Assembly: GCF_003697345.1 (NCBI RefSeq)
Contig: NZ_RFLY01000005.1
Coordinates: 62,001 to 126,000 of the forward strand
Length of the DNA: 64,000 nucleotides
Source of the DNA: Solilutibacter pythonis
GTDB lineage: Bacteria > Pseudomonadota > Gammaproteobacteria > Xanthomonadales > Xanthomonadaceae
Reading direction: 5' to 3'
Shown here: piece after piece, positions 19,579-29,717 of the stretch
Layout of the letters: every line of letters starts with the position of its first letter
How positions within the stretch are numbered: the first letter of the stretch is position 1
Notes under the pieces: generated by a model
Databases searched by the model: none
The model's input: the letters and a program-made list of their open reading frames with translations, nothing else
What the model was told of the DNA's origin: nothing
Position numbers and translations under genes: made by a program

Positions 19579-20223
19579 ATGCGCATTCTTCTCGCCCGTC
19601 ATGGCGAAACCCCTTGGAATGCCGAAGGCCGCTATCAGGGGCAGGTCGATATCCCGCTTTCGCCGGTCGGCGAGGCCCAGGCGCGCGCGCTGGGCGAACG
19701 CCTGGAGGGGCTGCGCATCGACCGTGCCGTGGCCTCGCCGCTGGGCCGCGCCCGCCGTACCGCCGAACTGGCGCTGGGCGAAACGCGCGCGGCGTTACTC
19801 ACCTTCGATGACGGCCTGCTGGAAATCGCCCATGGCGAATGGGAGGGGTTGCTGGCCGGTGAGATCCAGCAACGCGATCCCGAACTGATGCGTGCCTGGC
19901 GCGCGGCGCCAGAAAGCCTGCAAATGCCCGGTGGCGAATCGTTGCGGCAGGTGCTCGAACGCGCCTGGCCGGCCTTCGAGCGCGCCTGCGCGGGGTTGGG
20001 CGAAGGCGACACGTTGCTGATCGTCGCCCACGATGCAGTCAATCGCGTCCTGCTTTGCCGCATCCTCGGCATGCCGCTGGGTCACCTCTGGCGGTTCCGC
20101 CAAGCGCCGACCACCCTCAACCTGCTGGAAGGTCGCGATGCCGAACATCTGGAAGTCGTGCGGTTGAACGACAGCAGCCACCATACCGCGCTGTTTGGCG
20201 AGGCGGTGCATCGCGCGCTTTGA
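19579..20223 (+). CDS. Histidine phosphatase family protein
   Basis: 214 residues of the phosphoglycerate-mutase-like (branch 1) fold. The phosphoacceptor His is in LARHGETPWNAEGRYQG, the second Arg/His motif in SPLGRARRTAELAL, the acid in EIAHGEWEG, and the second catalytic His in VAHDAVNRVLL. Members include GpmB-like phosphatases and alpha-ribazole phosphatase CobC; no cobalamin genes are nearby, so a specific substrate cannot be given. Start ATG at 19579 follows CAGGAG. FolC begins 41 bases later. Confidence 0.88.
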   Translation: MRILLARHGETPWNAEGRYQGQVDIPLSPVGEAQARALGERLEGLRIDRAVASPLGRARRTAELALGETRAALLTFDDGLLEIAHGEWEGLLAGEIQQRDPELMRAWRAAPESLQMPGGESLRQVLERAWPAFERACAGLGEGDTLLIVAHDAVNRVLLCRILGMPLGHLWRFRQAPTTLNLLEGRDAEHLEVVRLNDSSHHTALFGEAVHRAL

Positions 20224-20252
20224 GCGGCGGCCCGCGCGGGCAGGCCCGACTC

Positions 20253-20258
20253 TACAAT
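20253..20258 (+). promoter_or_regulatory. TACAAT -10 box, leaderless arrangement, folC
   Basis: TACAAT ends six bases before the folC ATG. With initiation about seven bases past a -10 box, the transcript would begin at the ATG itself. No good -35 is visible. The same spacing occurs before hutF (38071). Confidence 0.4.
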
Positions 20259-20264
20259 TCGCCG

Positions 20265-21548
20265 ATGGAAAACACACTTGCCGACTGGCTTGCCCGGCTG
20301 GAAAAACAGCACCCGGTCGCCATCGAACTTGGCCTTGCGCGCGTGCGCGAAGTGGCCGGGCGGATGCGGCTGGCGAAGCCGGCGCGGCAGGTCGTCAGCG
20401 TGGCCGGCACCAACGGCAAAGGCTCGACAGTGGCCTTCATCGAGGCCATCGCCCGCGCCGCTGGCTGGCGGGTCGGCAGCTACACCTCGCCGCACCTGCT
20501 GCGCTACAACGAGCGTGTGCGCATCGATGGCCGCGAGGCGACGGATGCCGAACTGGTGGCGGCCTTCGAGGCGGTCGAAGCGGCGCGCGGCGATGTTTCC
20601 CTGACCTATTTCGAGGCCGGCACGCTGGCGGCGCTATGGCTGTTCGCGCATGTGGCGCTGGATCTCGCCATCCTGGAGGTCGGTCTGGGCGGCAGGCTTG
20701 ACGCGGTGAACATCATCGATGCCGATTGCGCGGTCATCACCACCGTCGATCTCGATCACCAGGACTGGCTGGGCGAGGACATCGAAACCATCGGTTTCGA
20801 GAAAGCCGGCATCGCGCGGGCGTGGAAGCCGTTGGTGCTGGGCGACGACGATCCGCCCGCCAGCGTGTTGCGCCATGCCTATGCCCTGGGGGCGTCGAGC
20901 TGGCGCATCGCCAGCGATTTCTTCGCCGAGCCCATCGACGACGGGCACTGGCGCTGGCGTGAAGTCGGCGCCGGGATGATCTTACCGATGCCGGCCCTGG
21001 CCGCGCCGGTGCAACTTCGCAATGCCGCTTGCGCGATCGCCGCCCTGCGCGCGATCGGCTTCGATGCCGGGGAGGCGACATGGGCCCGGGGCATCGCCGA
21101 GGCGCGCATCGCCGCCCGCTTGCAGGCATTCGATGTTGAAGGCGTGGAACTGCGGGTGGACGTGGGCCACAACCCGCAGGCCGCGCGCGCGCTGGCCGAA
21201 GCGCTGCGCGCATTGCCGCCGAAGCGCACGCTGGCGGTGTACGCCGCGCTGGGCGACAAGGATGCGGTGGGCGTGACCGAAGCGCTGCGCGCGGCGGTGG
21301 ATGGCTGGATCATCGCCGGCAGCACGGCGGCCGGGCCACGCGGCGTTTCCGCCGGGGCGGTGGCCGGCGGGCTGCCGGCCGGCTTGCCGGTGCTCGCGGT
21401 GGCGGCGGATGTCGATGCCGGCATCGAGCACGCGCTGGCCGCGACCGAAAGTGGCCAGCGCGTGCTGGTATTCGGCGGTTTTCATGCCGCCGAATGCGTG
21501 CTGAAGCGTTTTGCCGGGAGCCGGGGCGCAAAAGCGAGCAGGCTATAA
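20265..21548 (+). CDS. folC: Folylpolyglutamate/dihydrofolate synthase
   Basis: 427 residues, Mur-ligase fold. P-loop VAGTNGKGSTVAFIEAIA (residues about 46-63), SYTSPHLLRYNERVRIDG, EVGLGGRLDAVNIIDAD, TTVDLDHQDWLGEDIETIGFEKAGI (read here in pieces), and the C-terminal ligase domain with VDVGHNPQAARALAEAL. It adds glutamate to dihydropteroate and to folates in the cytoplasm. It heads the folC-dedD-purF group. There is no ribosome-binding site before the ATG, fitting the leaderless layout. Confidence 0.95.
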   Translation: MENTLADWLARLEKQHPVAIELGLARVREVAGRMRLAKPARQVVSVAGTNGKGSTVAFIEAIARAAGWRVGSYTSPHLLRYNERVRIDGREATDAELVAAFEAVEAARGDVSLTYFEAGTLAALWLFAHVALDLAILEVGLGGRLDAVNIIDADCAVITTVDLDHQDWLGEDIETIGFEKAGIARAWKPLVLGDDDPPASVLRHAYALGASSWRIASDFFAEPIDDGHWRWREVGAGMILPMPALAAPVQLRNAACAIAALRAIGFDAGEATWARGIAEARIAARLQAFDVEGVELRVDVGHNPQAARALAEALRALPPKRTLAVYAALGDKDAVGVTEALRAAVDGWIIAGSTAAGPRGVSAGAVAGGLPAGLPVLAVAADVDAGIEHALAATESGQRVLVFGGFHAAECVLKRFAGSRGAKASRL

Positions 21549-21549
21549 T
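21544..21549 (+). promoter_or_regulatory. Consensus TATAAT box at the folC stop, before dedD
   Basis: A perfect TATAAT overlaps the folC TAA stop and ends 30 bases before the dedD start. A matching -35 is not visible (17 bases upstream reads CCGGGG), so this is a weak call despite the perfect hexamer. Confidence 0.35.
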
Positions 21550-21579
21550 CGCCGTCCCCTCGCCAACGCCGACGCCTCG

Positions 21580-22599
21580 ATGGAACGTCCGTTGAAACAG
21601 CGCCTGATCGGCGCCGCCGTGCTCATCGCGCTCGCGGTGATTTTCCTCCCCATGCTGATCAAGAGTCCGGCGCCGGTGAGCGGCGCGGCCGATGTGCCGC
21701 TGGATGTGCCAGCCGCGCCGGAGGACGGGTTCGAGACCCGCGAGTTGCCTCTGGGCGCGCCGGGCGAAACCCCGGCCGGTGGGGTGGCCGGCATGCGCGA
21801 CGCACCAAGGCCGGTGGCTTCTGGCGCGGTGATCGAACCGGAATCGCCCTCGACCACTTCCCCGGCGAGTCGCTCCGCGGCCGCCGCCGCCGGCGATTAC
21901 GTGGTGCATTTCGGTAGCTACGCCAGCAGCGGCGATGCCGAGCGCATCGTGCAGGCGCTGGCCGGCCTGCAATTGAGCGCGCGCGCCGAGCCGACCACAG
22001 TGGCCGGCAAGGCCGCCTACCGGGTGCGGATCGGCCCCTACGCCAGCCGCGCCGATGCCGAGGCCGCACGGATCAAGGCGCTGACGCTGGGCAATAACGC
22101 TCGCGCCACCGTCATCGCCCTGGATGCCGCCCCGGCAACGACGCCGGCGCCAGCCGCCATCGCGCCGGCCACGGTCGCTTCCACCGTGACCACCACGCCG
22201 TTGCCGTCGGCCGCCGCGCCGAAGCCCGCCGCCGCGCCAGCCAAGCCGGTCGCGCAGCCCGCACAGAAGCCGGTTGGCATGGCCGCCGCGCCGAAGCCCG
22301 AAGCCAAACCGGCGCCGGCCGCCAAGCCCGCGCCCGCCCCCGCGCCGAAACCCGCGGCTTCCGCGACGGGGTTCGCGGTGCAGCTTGGCGCGTTCGCCAA
22401 TGCCGCCGAGGCCGGCGCGCTGCGCGACAAGGCGCGCGCGGCCGGTCTCTCGGCCTTCACCGAGACGGTCAAGACCAGCGGTGGCACTTTGACTCGCGTG
22501 CGCGTCGGTCCGGTCGCCGATCGCGCCGATGCCGAGAAGTTGCGCGCGCAGGCGCAGGCCAAGCTGGGTATCGGCGGCATGGTCCGTCCGCATCCGTGA
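21580..22599 (+). CDS. dedD: SPOR-domain protein, DedD-like
   Basis: 339 residues. A short cytoplasmic start (MERPLKQR) and one membrane helix (LIGAAVLIALAVIFLPMLI, about 9-27) anchor it in the inner membrane; the rest is periplasmic. Two SPOR-like domains are visible, about residues 105-165 (DYVVHFGSYASSGDAERIVQ) and 262-330 (GFAVQLGAFANAAEAGALRD), joined by a long Ala/Pro/Lys-rich linker. SPOR domains bind glycan strands stripped of peptides at the division septum. DedD of E. coli has one SPOR domain, so the doubled domain is notable. It is between folC and purF, the classic position. Confidence 0.88.
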   Translation: MERPLKQRLIGAAVLIALAVIFLPMLIKSPAPVSGAADVPLDVPAAPEDGFETRELPLGAPGETPAGGVAGMRDAPRPVASGAVIEPESPSTTSPASRSAAAAAGDYVVHFGSYASSGDAERIVQALAGLQLSARAEPTTVAGKAAYRVRIGPYASRADAEAARIKALTLGNNARATVIALDAAPATTPAPAAIAPATVASTVTTTPLPSAAAPKPAAAPAKPVAQPAQKPVGMAAAPKPEAKPAPAAKPAPAPAPKPAASATGFAVQLGAFANAAEAGALRDKARAAGLSAFTETVKTSGGTLTRVRVGPVADRADAEKLRAQAQAKLGIGGMVRPHP

Positions 22600-22658
22600 T
22601 GCGTTGATCGCGCGTCTCTTCCTTTCATTCAATCGACCAGTTCCCCGGAGCGGAAACC

Positions 22659-24125
<1,467 letters not shown>

Positions 24126-24327
24126 AGTCCAGGCCGCGAAGCATCGAGTCGGCGCGCCAGGGGATGCCGATGCCGGCTACGGGCCAGGTGACTGGTGTGG
24201 ATGCCGCGAATTTCGATGGCCGGTGGATCGTCGCCCCCAACGCGGGCGGCCGGGCATCGCGGGGACGCCACTGTCCCGGGCGCTCGCGCCGGGCGATGCC
24301 ACGGGAAATTTGCCAGGCCGCGCCGGC

Positions 24328-25131
24328 ATGAACCTGTTCGTCGCCGCGGCCGATGTGCTCGCCACTGCCGGCATCGAAGCCAAGCCCGCCGCCGCCAGGG
24401 CGCTGGCGGCCGCCTTCGCCCGTGGCGAACTGGCGATTCCCGACGATGCGCCGCCGCCTGATCCCATCGGCATGCCGGGCCGTCCGCCACGGCCGCGGCT
24501 GGTGCATCCGCGCGAGTTGCCCAGGCGCGGCTTCGGCACGGTCGAGGGGCGCGCCGTCTTCATCCATGCCGTTGCGCATATCGAATTCAACGCCATCGAC
24601 CTGGCCTGCGACGCCATCTACCGCTTCCGCGACATGCCGCGCGAGTATTACGCCGACTGGGCGTGGGTGGCCGACGACGAGGCCCGCCACTTCGCCATGC
24701 TGCGCGCCCGTTTGAACGCGCACGGCCACGATTACGGCGATTTCGATGCCCACAACGGCCTGTGGGAAATGGCCGTGAAGACCGCGCACGACGGACTGGC
24801 GCGGATGGCGCTGGTGCCGCGCGTGCTGGAGGCGCGCGGGCTGGACGTGACGCCAGGGATGATCGCCAAGCTGAAAAGCCTTGGCGATGCCGAGACCGCC
24901 GCCAGTCTCGATGTCATCCTGCGCGAGGAGGTGGCCCACGTCGCCGCCGGTTCGCGCTGGTACCGCTGGCATTGCGAGCGTGCGGGCGTCGAGCCGCGCG
25001 GGCGCTTCCGCGAATTGCTGTGCGAATACGCCGGCGGTGTGCTGCATGGGCCGTTCAATGTCGAAGCGCGTCTGTTGGCCGGCTTCGACGAGGACGAACT
25101 GGCGCTACTGGCGGCGCTGGACGGCGTCTGA
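24328..25131 (+). CDS. DUF455 ferritin-like protein
   Basis: 267 residues from ATG at 24328 (an upstream in-frame start would add 35 low-complexity residues). The DUF455 ferritin-like helical bundle is recognisable from paired Glu/His motifs: AHIEFNAIDLACDAIYRF, ADDEARHFAMLRARL, and LREEVAHVAAGSRWYRWHC, which are likely di-metal ligands. Function is not established; a ferritin-like di-iron oxidase or hydroxylase role is an inference from the fold. The gene follows purF with a 202-base gap holding nothing I recognise. Confidence 0.82.
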   Translation: MNLFVAAADVLATAGIEAKPAAARALAAAFARGELAIPDDAPPPDPIGMPGRPPRPRLVHPRELPRRGFGTVEGRAVFIHAVAHIEFNAIDLACDAIYRFRDMPREYYADWAWVADDEARHFAMLRARLNAHGHDYGDFDAHNGLWEMAVKTAHDGLARMALVPRVLEARGLDVTPGMIAKLKSLGDAETAASLDVILREEVAHVAAGSRWYRWHCERAGVEPRGRFRELLCEYAGGVLHGPFNVEARLLAGFDEDELALLAALDGV

Positions 25132-25264
25132 ACGCATTTCACGATACTGAACAACAAACGCAACCGTACCGAAACACAAACTGTTCAGGATGCGCGGTTT
25201 CCGCCGGGCGGCGAAGGGAAGTGGTCCGCCCGTCTCCATTACCGCAAGCAAGAGAGCCCGCCCC

Positions 25265-27508
25265 ATGCTGAACAAGACGATTCTCGCCGCGTCGGTTGCA
25301 CTGTGTCTGCACGCCATGCCGTCCTCCGCTCAAGTGATGGCCGATGCCCATGCCGCGACCGCCGCCGCCGATGGCGAGGCCGGCACCCTCGACCGCATTT
25401 CGGTGATCGGCACCGGCCAGACCCGGCAGGTGCAGATGGTCGGCCAGGCCGAACTGGCGCGTGAAGCCGCCGGCGCCAGCCCGCTGAAGGCCGTGGCCAA
25501 GCTGCCGGGCGTCAACTACCAGAGTTCCGACCCGTGGGGCAATTACGAATGGGGGGGCAAGCTCAACATCCGGGGGTTCTCGCAACAGCAGCTCGGCTTC
25601 ACGCTCGACGGCGTGCCGCTGGGCGACATGAGCTATGGCAACCATAACGGCCTGCACATCAGCCGCGCGATCGTCAGCGAGAACATGGGCGCGGTCGAGC
25701 TTTCGCAGGGTAGCGGCGCGATCGACACCGCTTCCAGCGGCAACCTGGGCGGCACCCTGCGCTTCTTCAGCCAGAACCCCGAGGACAGCTTCGGCGTGCG
25801 CCTGAACCAGAGCATCGGCAGCAACAACATGCGGCGCACCTACGCGCGGCTGGATACCGGTCGCCAGGGCCTGTTCGCCGGCTACGTCAGCGCCGCCTTC
25901 CAGAATGCCGACAAGTGGAAGGGCTATGGCCCGCAGCGGCAGATGCAGGTCAACGGCAAGTTCGATCTCACCGGCGATGGCTGGAACGTGCGCGGCTATT
26001 TCGATACCTCGCGTCGCCGTGAGACCGATTACGCCGATCTTTCGCTGGAATCCGCCAAGCGCCTGGGCATGAAGTGGGACAACTACGCGCCGGACTGGCA
26101 GCGCGCGGTCGATGCCGCCAATGGCATCTATCGCGGCAAGGTGGTGAGCCTGGACGACGCCTACTACATCGCCCGGGGCGTGCGTGACGACGATCTGGCC
26201 TACGTCGCCGGCTCGTTCGATGCCAGCGACGCACTCACCTTCGACGCCACGCTCTACTACCACCGCAACGAAGGGCAGGGCCAGTGGGCCACGCCGTATG
26301 CGCCCTCCTCGGCGAGCGTGCCAATCTCGATGCGCACCACCGAATACGACATCGAACGCACCGGCTTCATGCCGAGCCTGACCTGGCGGATCGGCGATCA
26401 TCGTCTTCAGGCGGGGATCTGGTGGGAGAAGAACACCCACGGCGTGCAGCGCAACTTCTACGCGCTCGATGGCGTGACGCCGCCGCACGCGCTGGATTTT
26501 CTCCACAACCCGGACGTGCGCGCGTTCCGCCAGCGCTTCGATACCGATACCTTCCAGTACTACCTGCTCGACCACATGGAGTTCATGGATGGCCGCTTGG
26601 CCATCGATGCCGGTTTCAAGGGCATGCGCGTGACCACCAATGGCAAGGCGTTGATCGGCACCAGCCGCGCGGGCGGCGAACTGGTGGCCCGCGACAATTT
26701 CATGCCGCAGGTCGGCGCGCGCTGGCGCTTCAATGAGCACGAGGAAATCTTCGGCTCGTATTCGGAAAACATGGCCGCCTACCGCACGGGCGTGAATGGG
26801 CCGCACTCGGCCTCGCAGGCCGCCTTCGATACCTTCAAGGACGCGATCCGCCCGGAAACCTCGCGCACGCTGGAAGCCGGCTTGCGCAGTTCGCGCGATA
26901 TGTTCGATGCTTCCGTCGCGCTTTATCGCGTCGATTTCAAGAATCGTCTGCTGGCGATCGCGCGCTGCGTCGGCATCGCCGGCTGCCCCACCGGCTTCGC
27001 CAACGTCGGCGATGTGCGCACCACCGGCGCCGAACTGGTGTTCCAATTGAAGCCGATCAACGGGTTTGGCTGGTACAACTCGTTGTCGTTCAACAACTCG
27101 AAATACGCCTCGGACTACATGGATGGCGCGAACCTCGTGGCCATCGACGGCAAGCAGGCGGTGGACTCGCCCAAGCGCATGTTCGTGACCGAACTGACCT
27201 ACGCCAACGGCGGCTTTAGCGCCAACATCGGCGGTAAGTTCACCGACCGCCGCTACCTGAGTTACCTCAACGACTCCTCGGTGGATGCGTTCTGGATGAC
27301 CGATGCCGGCGTGGGCTACGAGTGGACGAGCCTGGCCTGGGCCAAGTCGCTCAAGCTGAAGTTCGACGTCACCAACCTGTTCGACAAGGAATACTTTGCC
27401 GGCATCGGTACCAATGGCTTCGTCGTCAGCGATCCGCAGGGCAAGAACTACACCCTGCACGCTGGCGCGCCGAGGCAGATGTTCCTGAGCGCGGAACTGA
27501 AATTCTGA
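25265..27508 (+). CDS. TonB-dependent outer membrane receptor
   Basis: 747 residues: a signal peptide (MLNKTILAASVALCLHAMPS), a plug domain (about 45-160; LNIRGFSQQQLGFTLDGVPL, VELSQGSGAIDTASSGNLGG), then a 22-strand barrel ending in MFLSAELKF with C-terminal Phe. It imports a ligand across the outer membrane using TonB energy. The substrate is not readable. The PhoD-like phosphatase gene starts 58 bases downstream on the same strand, so a phosphorus-related substrate is a reasonable guess only. A 7-bp inverted repeat (CTGAACA at 25146, TGTTCAG at 25181) lies in the upstream gap. Confidence 0.9.
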   Translation: MLNKTILAASVALCLHAMPSSAQVMADAHAATAAADGEAGTLDRISVIGTGQTRQVQMVGQAELAREAAGASPLKAVAKLPGVNYQSSDPWGNYEWGGKLNIRGFSQQQLGFTLDGVPLGDMSYGNHNGLHISRAIVSENMGAVELSQGSGAIDTASSGNLGGTLRFFSQNPEDSFGVRLNQSIGSNNMRRTYARLDTGRQGLFAGYVSAAFQNADKWKGYGPQRQMQVNGKFDLTGDGWNVRGYFDTSRRRETDYADLSLESAKRLGMKWDNYAPDWQRAVDAANGIYRGKVVSLDDAYYIARGVRDDDLAYVAGSFDASDALTFDATLYYHRNEGQGQWATPYAPSSASVPISMRTTEYDIERTGFMPSLTWRIGDHRLQAGIWWEKNTHGVQRNFYALDGVTPPHALDFLHNPDVRAFRQRFDTDTFQYYLLDHMEFMDGRLAIDAGFKGMRVTTNGKALIGTSRAGGELVARDNFMPQVGARWRFNEHEEIFGSYSENMAAYRTGVNGPHSASQAAFDTFKDAIRPETSRTLEAGLRSSRDMFDASVALYRVDFKNRLLAIARCVGIAGCPTGFANVGDVRTTGAELVFQLKPINGFGWYNSLSFNNSKYASDYMDGANLVAIDGKQAVDSPKRMFVTELTYANGGFSANIGGKFTDRRYLSYLNDSSVDAFWMTDAGVGYEWTSLAWAKSLKLKFDVTNLFDKEYFAGIGTNGFVVSDPQGKNYTLHAGAPRQMFLSAELKF

Positions 27509-27566
27509 TGCGGAAAACGACGATGGCCGCGGCATCCCGCGGCCATCGGCTTATGGAGCGCGTGGC

Positions 27567-28679
27567 ATGAATTTCCTGAAAACGTGGGTCTGCGGGCTCT
27601 TGCTGTTGCTGCCCGTGACCGCCCCGGCCTGGTTGCCGCCGCCCTCGGCGGATACCGAGATCGCGCGCATCGCCTTCGGCTCGTGCAGCAGGGAATCGCT
27701 GCCCCAGCCGGTCTGGAGCGCGGTGCTCGAACGCAGGCCGGACATGTTCGTTTTCCTGGGCGACAACATCTATGGCGATACCCGCGACATGCGGGTGCTG
27801 CGCCGCAAGTATCGCCAACTATCGGAAATCGAAGGGATCGAACGCTTACGTGCCAACGTGCCGGTGCTCGCCACCTGGGACGATCACGATTACGGCGAGG
27901 ACGATGCCGGCGCCGATTACCCCATGAAGGAGGAAAGCCGGAAAATCTTCCTGGATTTCTGGGGGGAGCCGGCCGGTTCTCCGCGCCGCGCCCGTGATGG
28001 CGTTTACACGAGCCATGCCTTCGGCCCCGAAGGCCGCCGGGTGCAGGTCATCCTGCTCGACCTGCGTTACAACCGCACGCCGCTGCTGCACTCGCCGTTT
28101 CTGGAAAACGAATCGCACTATTCGCGTTGGGCCAGGCAGCGGGAACGACAGGGGTACGAAGTGCATGGCCCGTATGCGCGCAATCCCGATCCGGCCGCCA
28201 CCATGCTTGGCGAAAGGCAGTGGCGGTGGTTCGAGCGGCAACTGCGCGAACCCGCCGACCTGCGCATCATCGGCTCCAGCTTGCAGGTGGTTTCGGATTT
28301 TCCTGGATGGGAAGCCTGGGCCAATTATCCGGCGGACCAGCAGCGGCTGTACGAGACGATCCGCAAAACCCGTGCGCGCGGCGTGGTGTTCCTGAGCGGG
28401 GACACGCATTTCGGCGAACTGTCGGTGCGCCGCCGCCATGTGCCGTACCCCATGTACGACCTCACCAGCAGCGGCCTAACCGAGGTCTGGCGCGTGCCGG
28501 TGCCCAACGCGTTGCGGGTGGATGGAAAATCCTTCCGGCAGGTCAATTTCGGCGAACTCGACATCGACTGGACGCGTCGCACGCTGACGATGCGCCTGCG
28601 CGACGTGAATGGCGGCGAATTGCTGGGAAGGACACTGGAGATCGATGCGCTCGCGGATGCGGCCTGGGGCCGGCCCTGA
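27567..28679 (+). CDS. PhoD-like exported phosphatase
   Basis: 370 residues: signal peptide (MNFLKTWVCGLLLLLPVTAP, cut near PAW), then a PhoD/metallophosphatase-like domain. Metal and active-site motifs: IAFGSCSRE, FVFLGDNIYGDTRD, ATWDDHDYGEDDAG, and FLSGDTHFGEL. This is the alkaline phosphatase D fold (phosphodiesterase/phosphomonoesterase, typically Fe/Ca dependent). It is shorter than classical PhoD and lacks its N-terminal beta domain. It follows the TonB receptor by 58 bases and is probably in the same transcript. Confidence 0.85.
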   Translation: MNFLKTWVCGLLLLLPVTAPAWLPPPSADTEIARIAFGSCSRESLPQPVWSAVLERRPDMFVFLGDNIYGDTRDMRVLRRKYRQLSEIEGIERLRANVPVLATWDDHDYGEDDAGADYPMKEESRKIFLDFWGEPAGSPRRARDGVYTSHAFGPEGRRVQVILLDLRYNRTPLLHSPFLENESHYSRWARQRERQGYEVHGPYARNPDPAATMLGERQWRWFERQLREPADLRIIGSSLQVVSDFPGWEAWANYPADQQRLYETIRKTRARGVVFLSGDTHFGELSVRRRHVPYPMYDLTSSGLTEVWRVPVPNALRVDGKSFRQVNFGELDIDWTRRTLTMRLRDVNGGELLGRTLEIDALADAAWGRP

Positions 28680-28752
28680 CAATGCGGCATGACGAATTCC
28701 TAACTTTGGATGCGGTAGCGTCCGCGGCGTCATTCGTTTCCTGGAGTTGGAA

Positions 28753-29280
28753 ATGCGCCACCCGATATCCGTCACCGCTTTGGCCCTGACGGCCACCTTC
28801 ATCCTCGCGGCCTGCGACAAGCCGGGGGAAGCGCCCGCCGAAGTCGTCGCGCCGGTCGAGATTCCGGCGCCCGCGCCCGCCCCCGCCCCCGAAACCGCCG
28901 ACGTGCCGCCGCCGGAGCCGATTCCGAACACTGACCCGGCGCTCGATGCCGGGGCCGATCAGGGCGTCGTCACCCACTTCAGGGCCAACGGCGTCTCGCC
29001 GGCCTGGCGCGCGGAGGTCGATGGCGACACGCTCAAGCTCGACGTGCCGGAGCATGCGCGCACCGAACCCGGCTTCACCACCGTCAAGGCCGAGCGTCAG
29101 GCTTATGCCAAGGGCGTCGAGTACAGCGGTAAGGACGGCGCCAACGCGTTCACCCTGACCATCGATGGCAAGACCCGTTGCGACGGGGCGGCAAACGAGA
29201 GCGGCGAGACCGATCGGGAATTCGTCGCCACCTTGCGCTATGGCAAGGCCACCTACCGTGGCTGCGCCGACCGCCTGTAA
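28753..29280 (+). CDS. COG3650-like lipoprotein, first of a tandem pair
   Basis: 175 residues from ATG at 28753 (GGAG six bases upstream). Lipoprotein signal ending TFILAAC, then an Ala/Pro-rich spacer (about 24-60) and a C-terminal domain FRANGVSPAWRAEVDGDTLK ... FTLTIDGKTRCDG ... TYRGCADRL. The two cysteines at the end could pair. This resembles uncharacterised COG3650-type membrane-anchored proteins. The next gene overlaps its 3' end and encodes a related domain. No enzymatic residues are evident. Confidence 0.65.
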   Translation: MRHPISVTALALTATFILAACDKPGEAPAEVVAPVEIPAPAPAPAPETADVPPPEPIPNTDPALDAGADQGVVTHFRANGVSPAWRAEVDGDTLKLDVPEHARTEPGFTTVKAERQAYAKGVEYSGKDGANAFTLTIDGKTRCDGAANESGETDREFVATLRYGKATYRGCADRL

Positions 29281-29692
29281 GGCGTTTTCCTGCGGGCTCG
29301 TGTCCGTGCTCGCGCTGGTGGCCTGCCAGCGCGAGGCGGCCGTCCCCGCGCCGCCGTCCGGACCTGCCGCCACCGGCCAGGATGCGCCGCCGCCATTGCG
29401 CGCCATCGGCACCGAGCCGTTCTGGCGCATCGACGCCGAAGGCTCGCGCCTGCGCTACGCCACGCCGGAAGACTCGCCGGGCCGCACCTTCGAGACTCGG
29501 CGCATCCGCGAGGGACGCGGCTGGCGCTGGCTGGGCGCGGGTGCGCATGGCGCGTTCGACCTCGTCATCCAGCCGGGCACATGCGGCGATGGCATGTCCG
29601 ATCGTGTCTACGCTTACCGCGCCAGGCTGCTGGTCGATGGTCGGGCGCTGGGCGGTTGCGCCGACCGGCTGGAGAAGTTCGGGGGCGAATAG
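29258..29692 (+). CDS. COG3650-like lipoprotein, second of a tandem pair
   Basis: 144 residues from a GTG at 29258 that overlaps the previous gene by 23 bases; this start gives a short n-region followed by a lipobox (LALVAC). An ATG six codons upstream (29240) is also in frame. The domain IGTEPFWRIDAEGSRLRYAT ... PGTCGDGMSDRVYAY ... ALGGCADRL parallels the C-terminal half of the preceding lipoprotein (WR.. core, GCADRL end), so the pair likely arose by duplication and is translationally coupled. Function unknown. Confidence 0.65.
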   Translation: MAAPTACKAFSCGLVSVLALVACQREAAVPAPPSGPAATGQDAPPPLRAIGTEPFWRIDAEGSRLRYATPEDSPGRTFETRRIREGRGWRWLGAGAHGAFDLVIQPGTCGDGMSDRVYAYRARLLVDGRALGGCADRLEKFGGE

Positions 29693-29717
29693 GGTATCGG
29701 TCCGTTGTTGGGCGAGG

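Noticed and set aside
19579-20223. Naming the histidine phosphatase cobC
   Set aside because: No cobalamin genes nearby and the family has several substrates.
25132-25264. Pho box before the TonB receptor/PhoD-like pair
   Set aside because: No CTGTCAT-type direct repeat is visible; only a 7-bp inverted repeat of unknown role.
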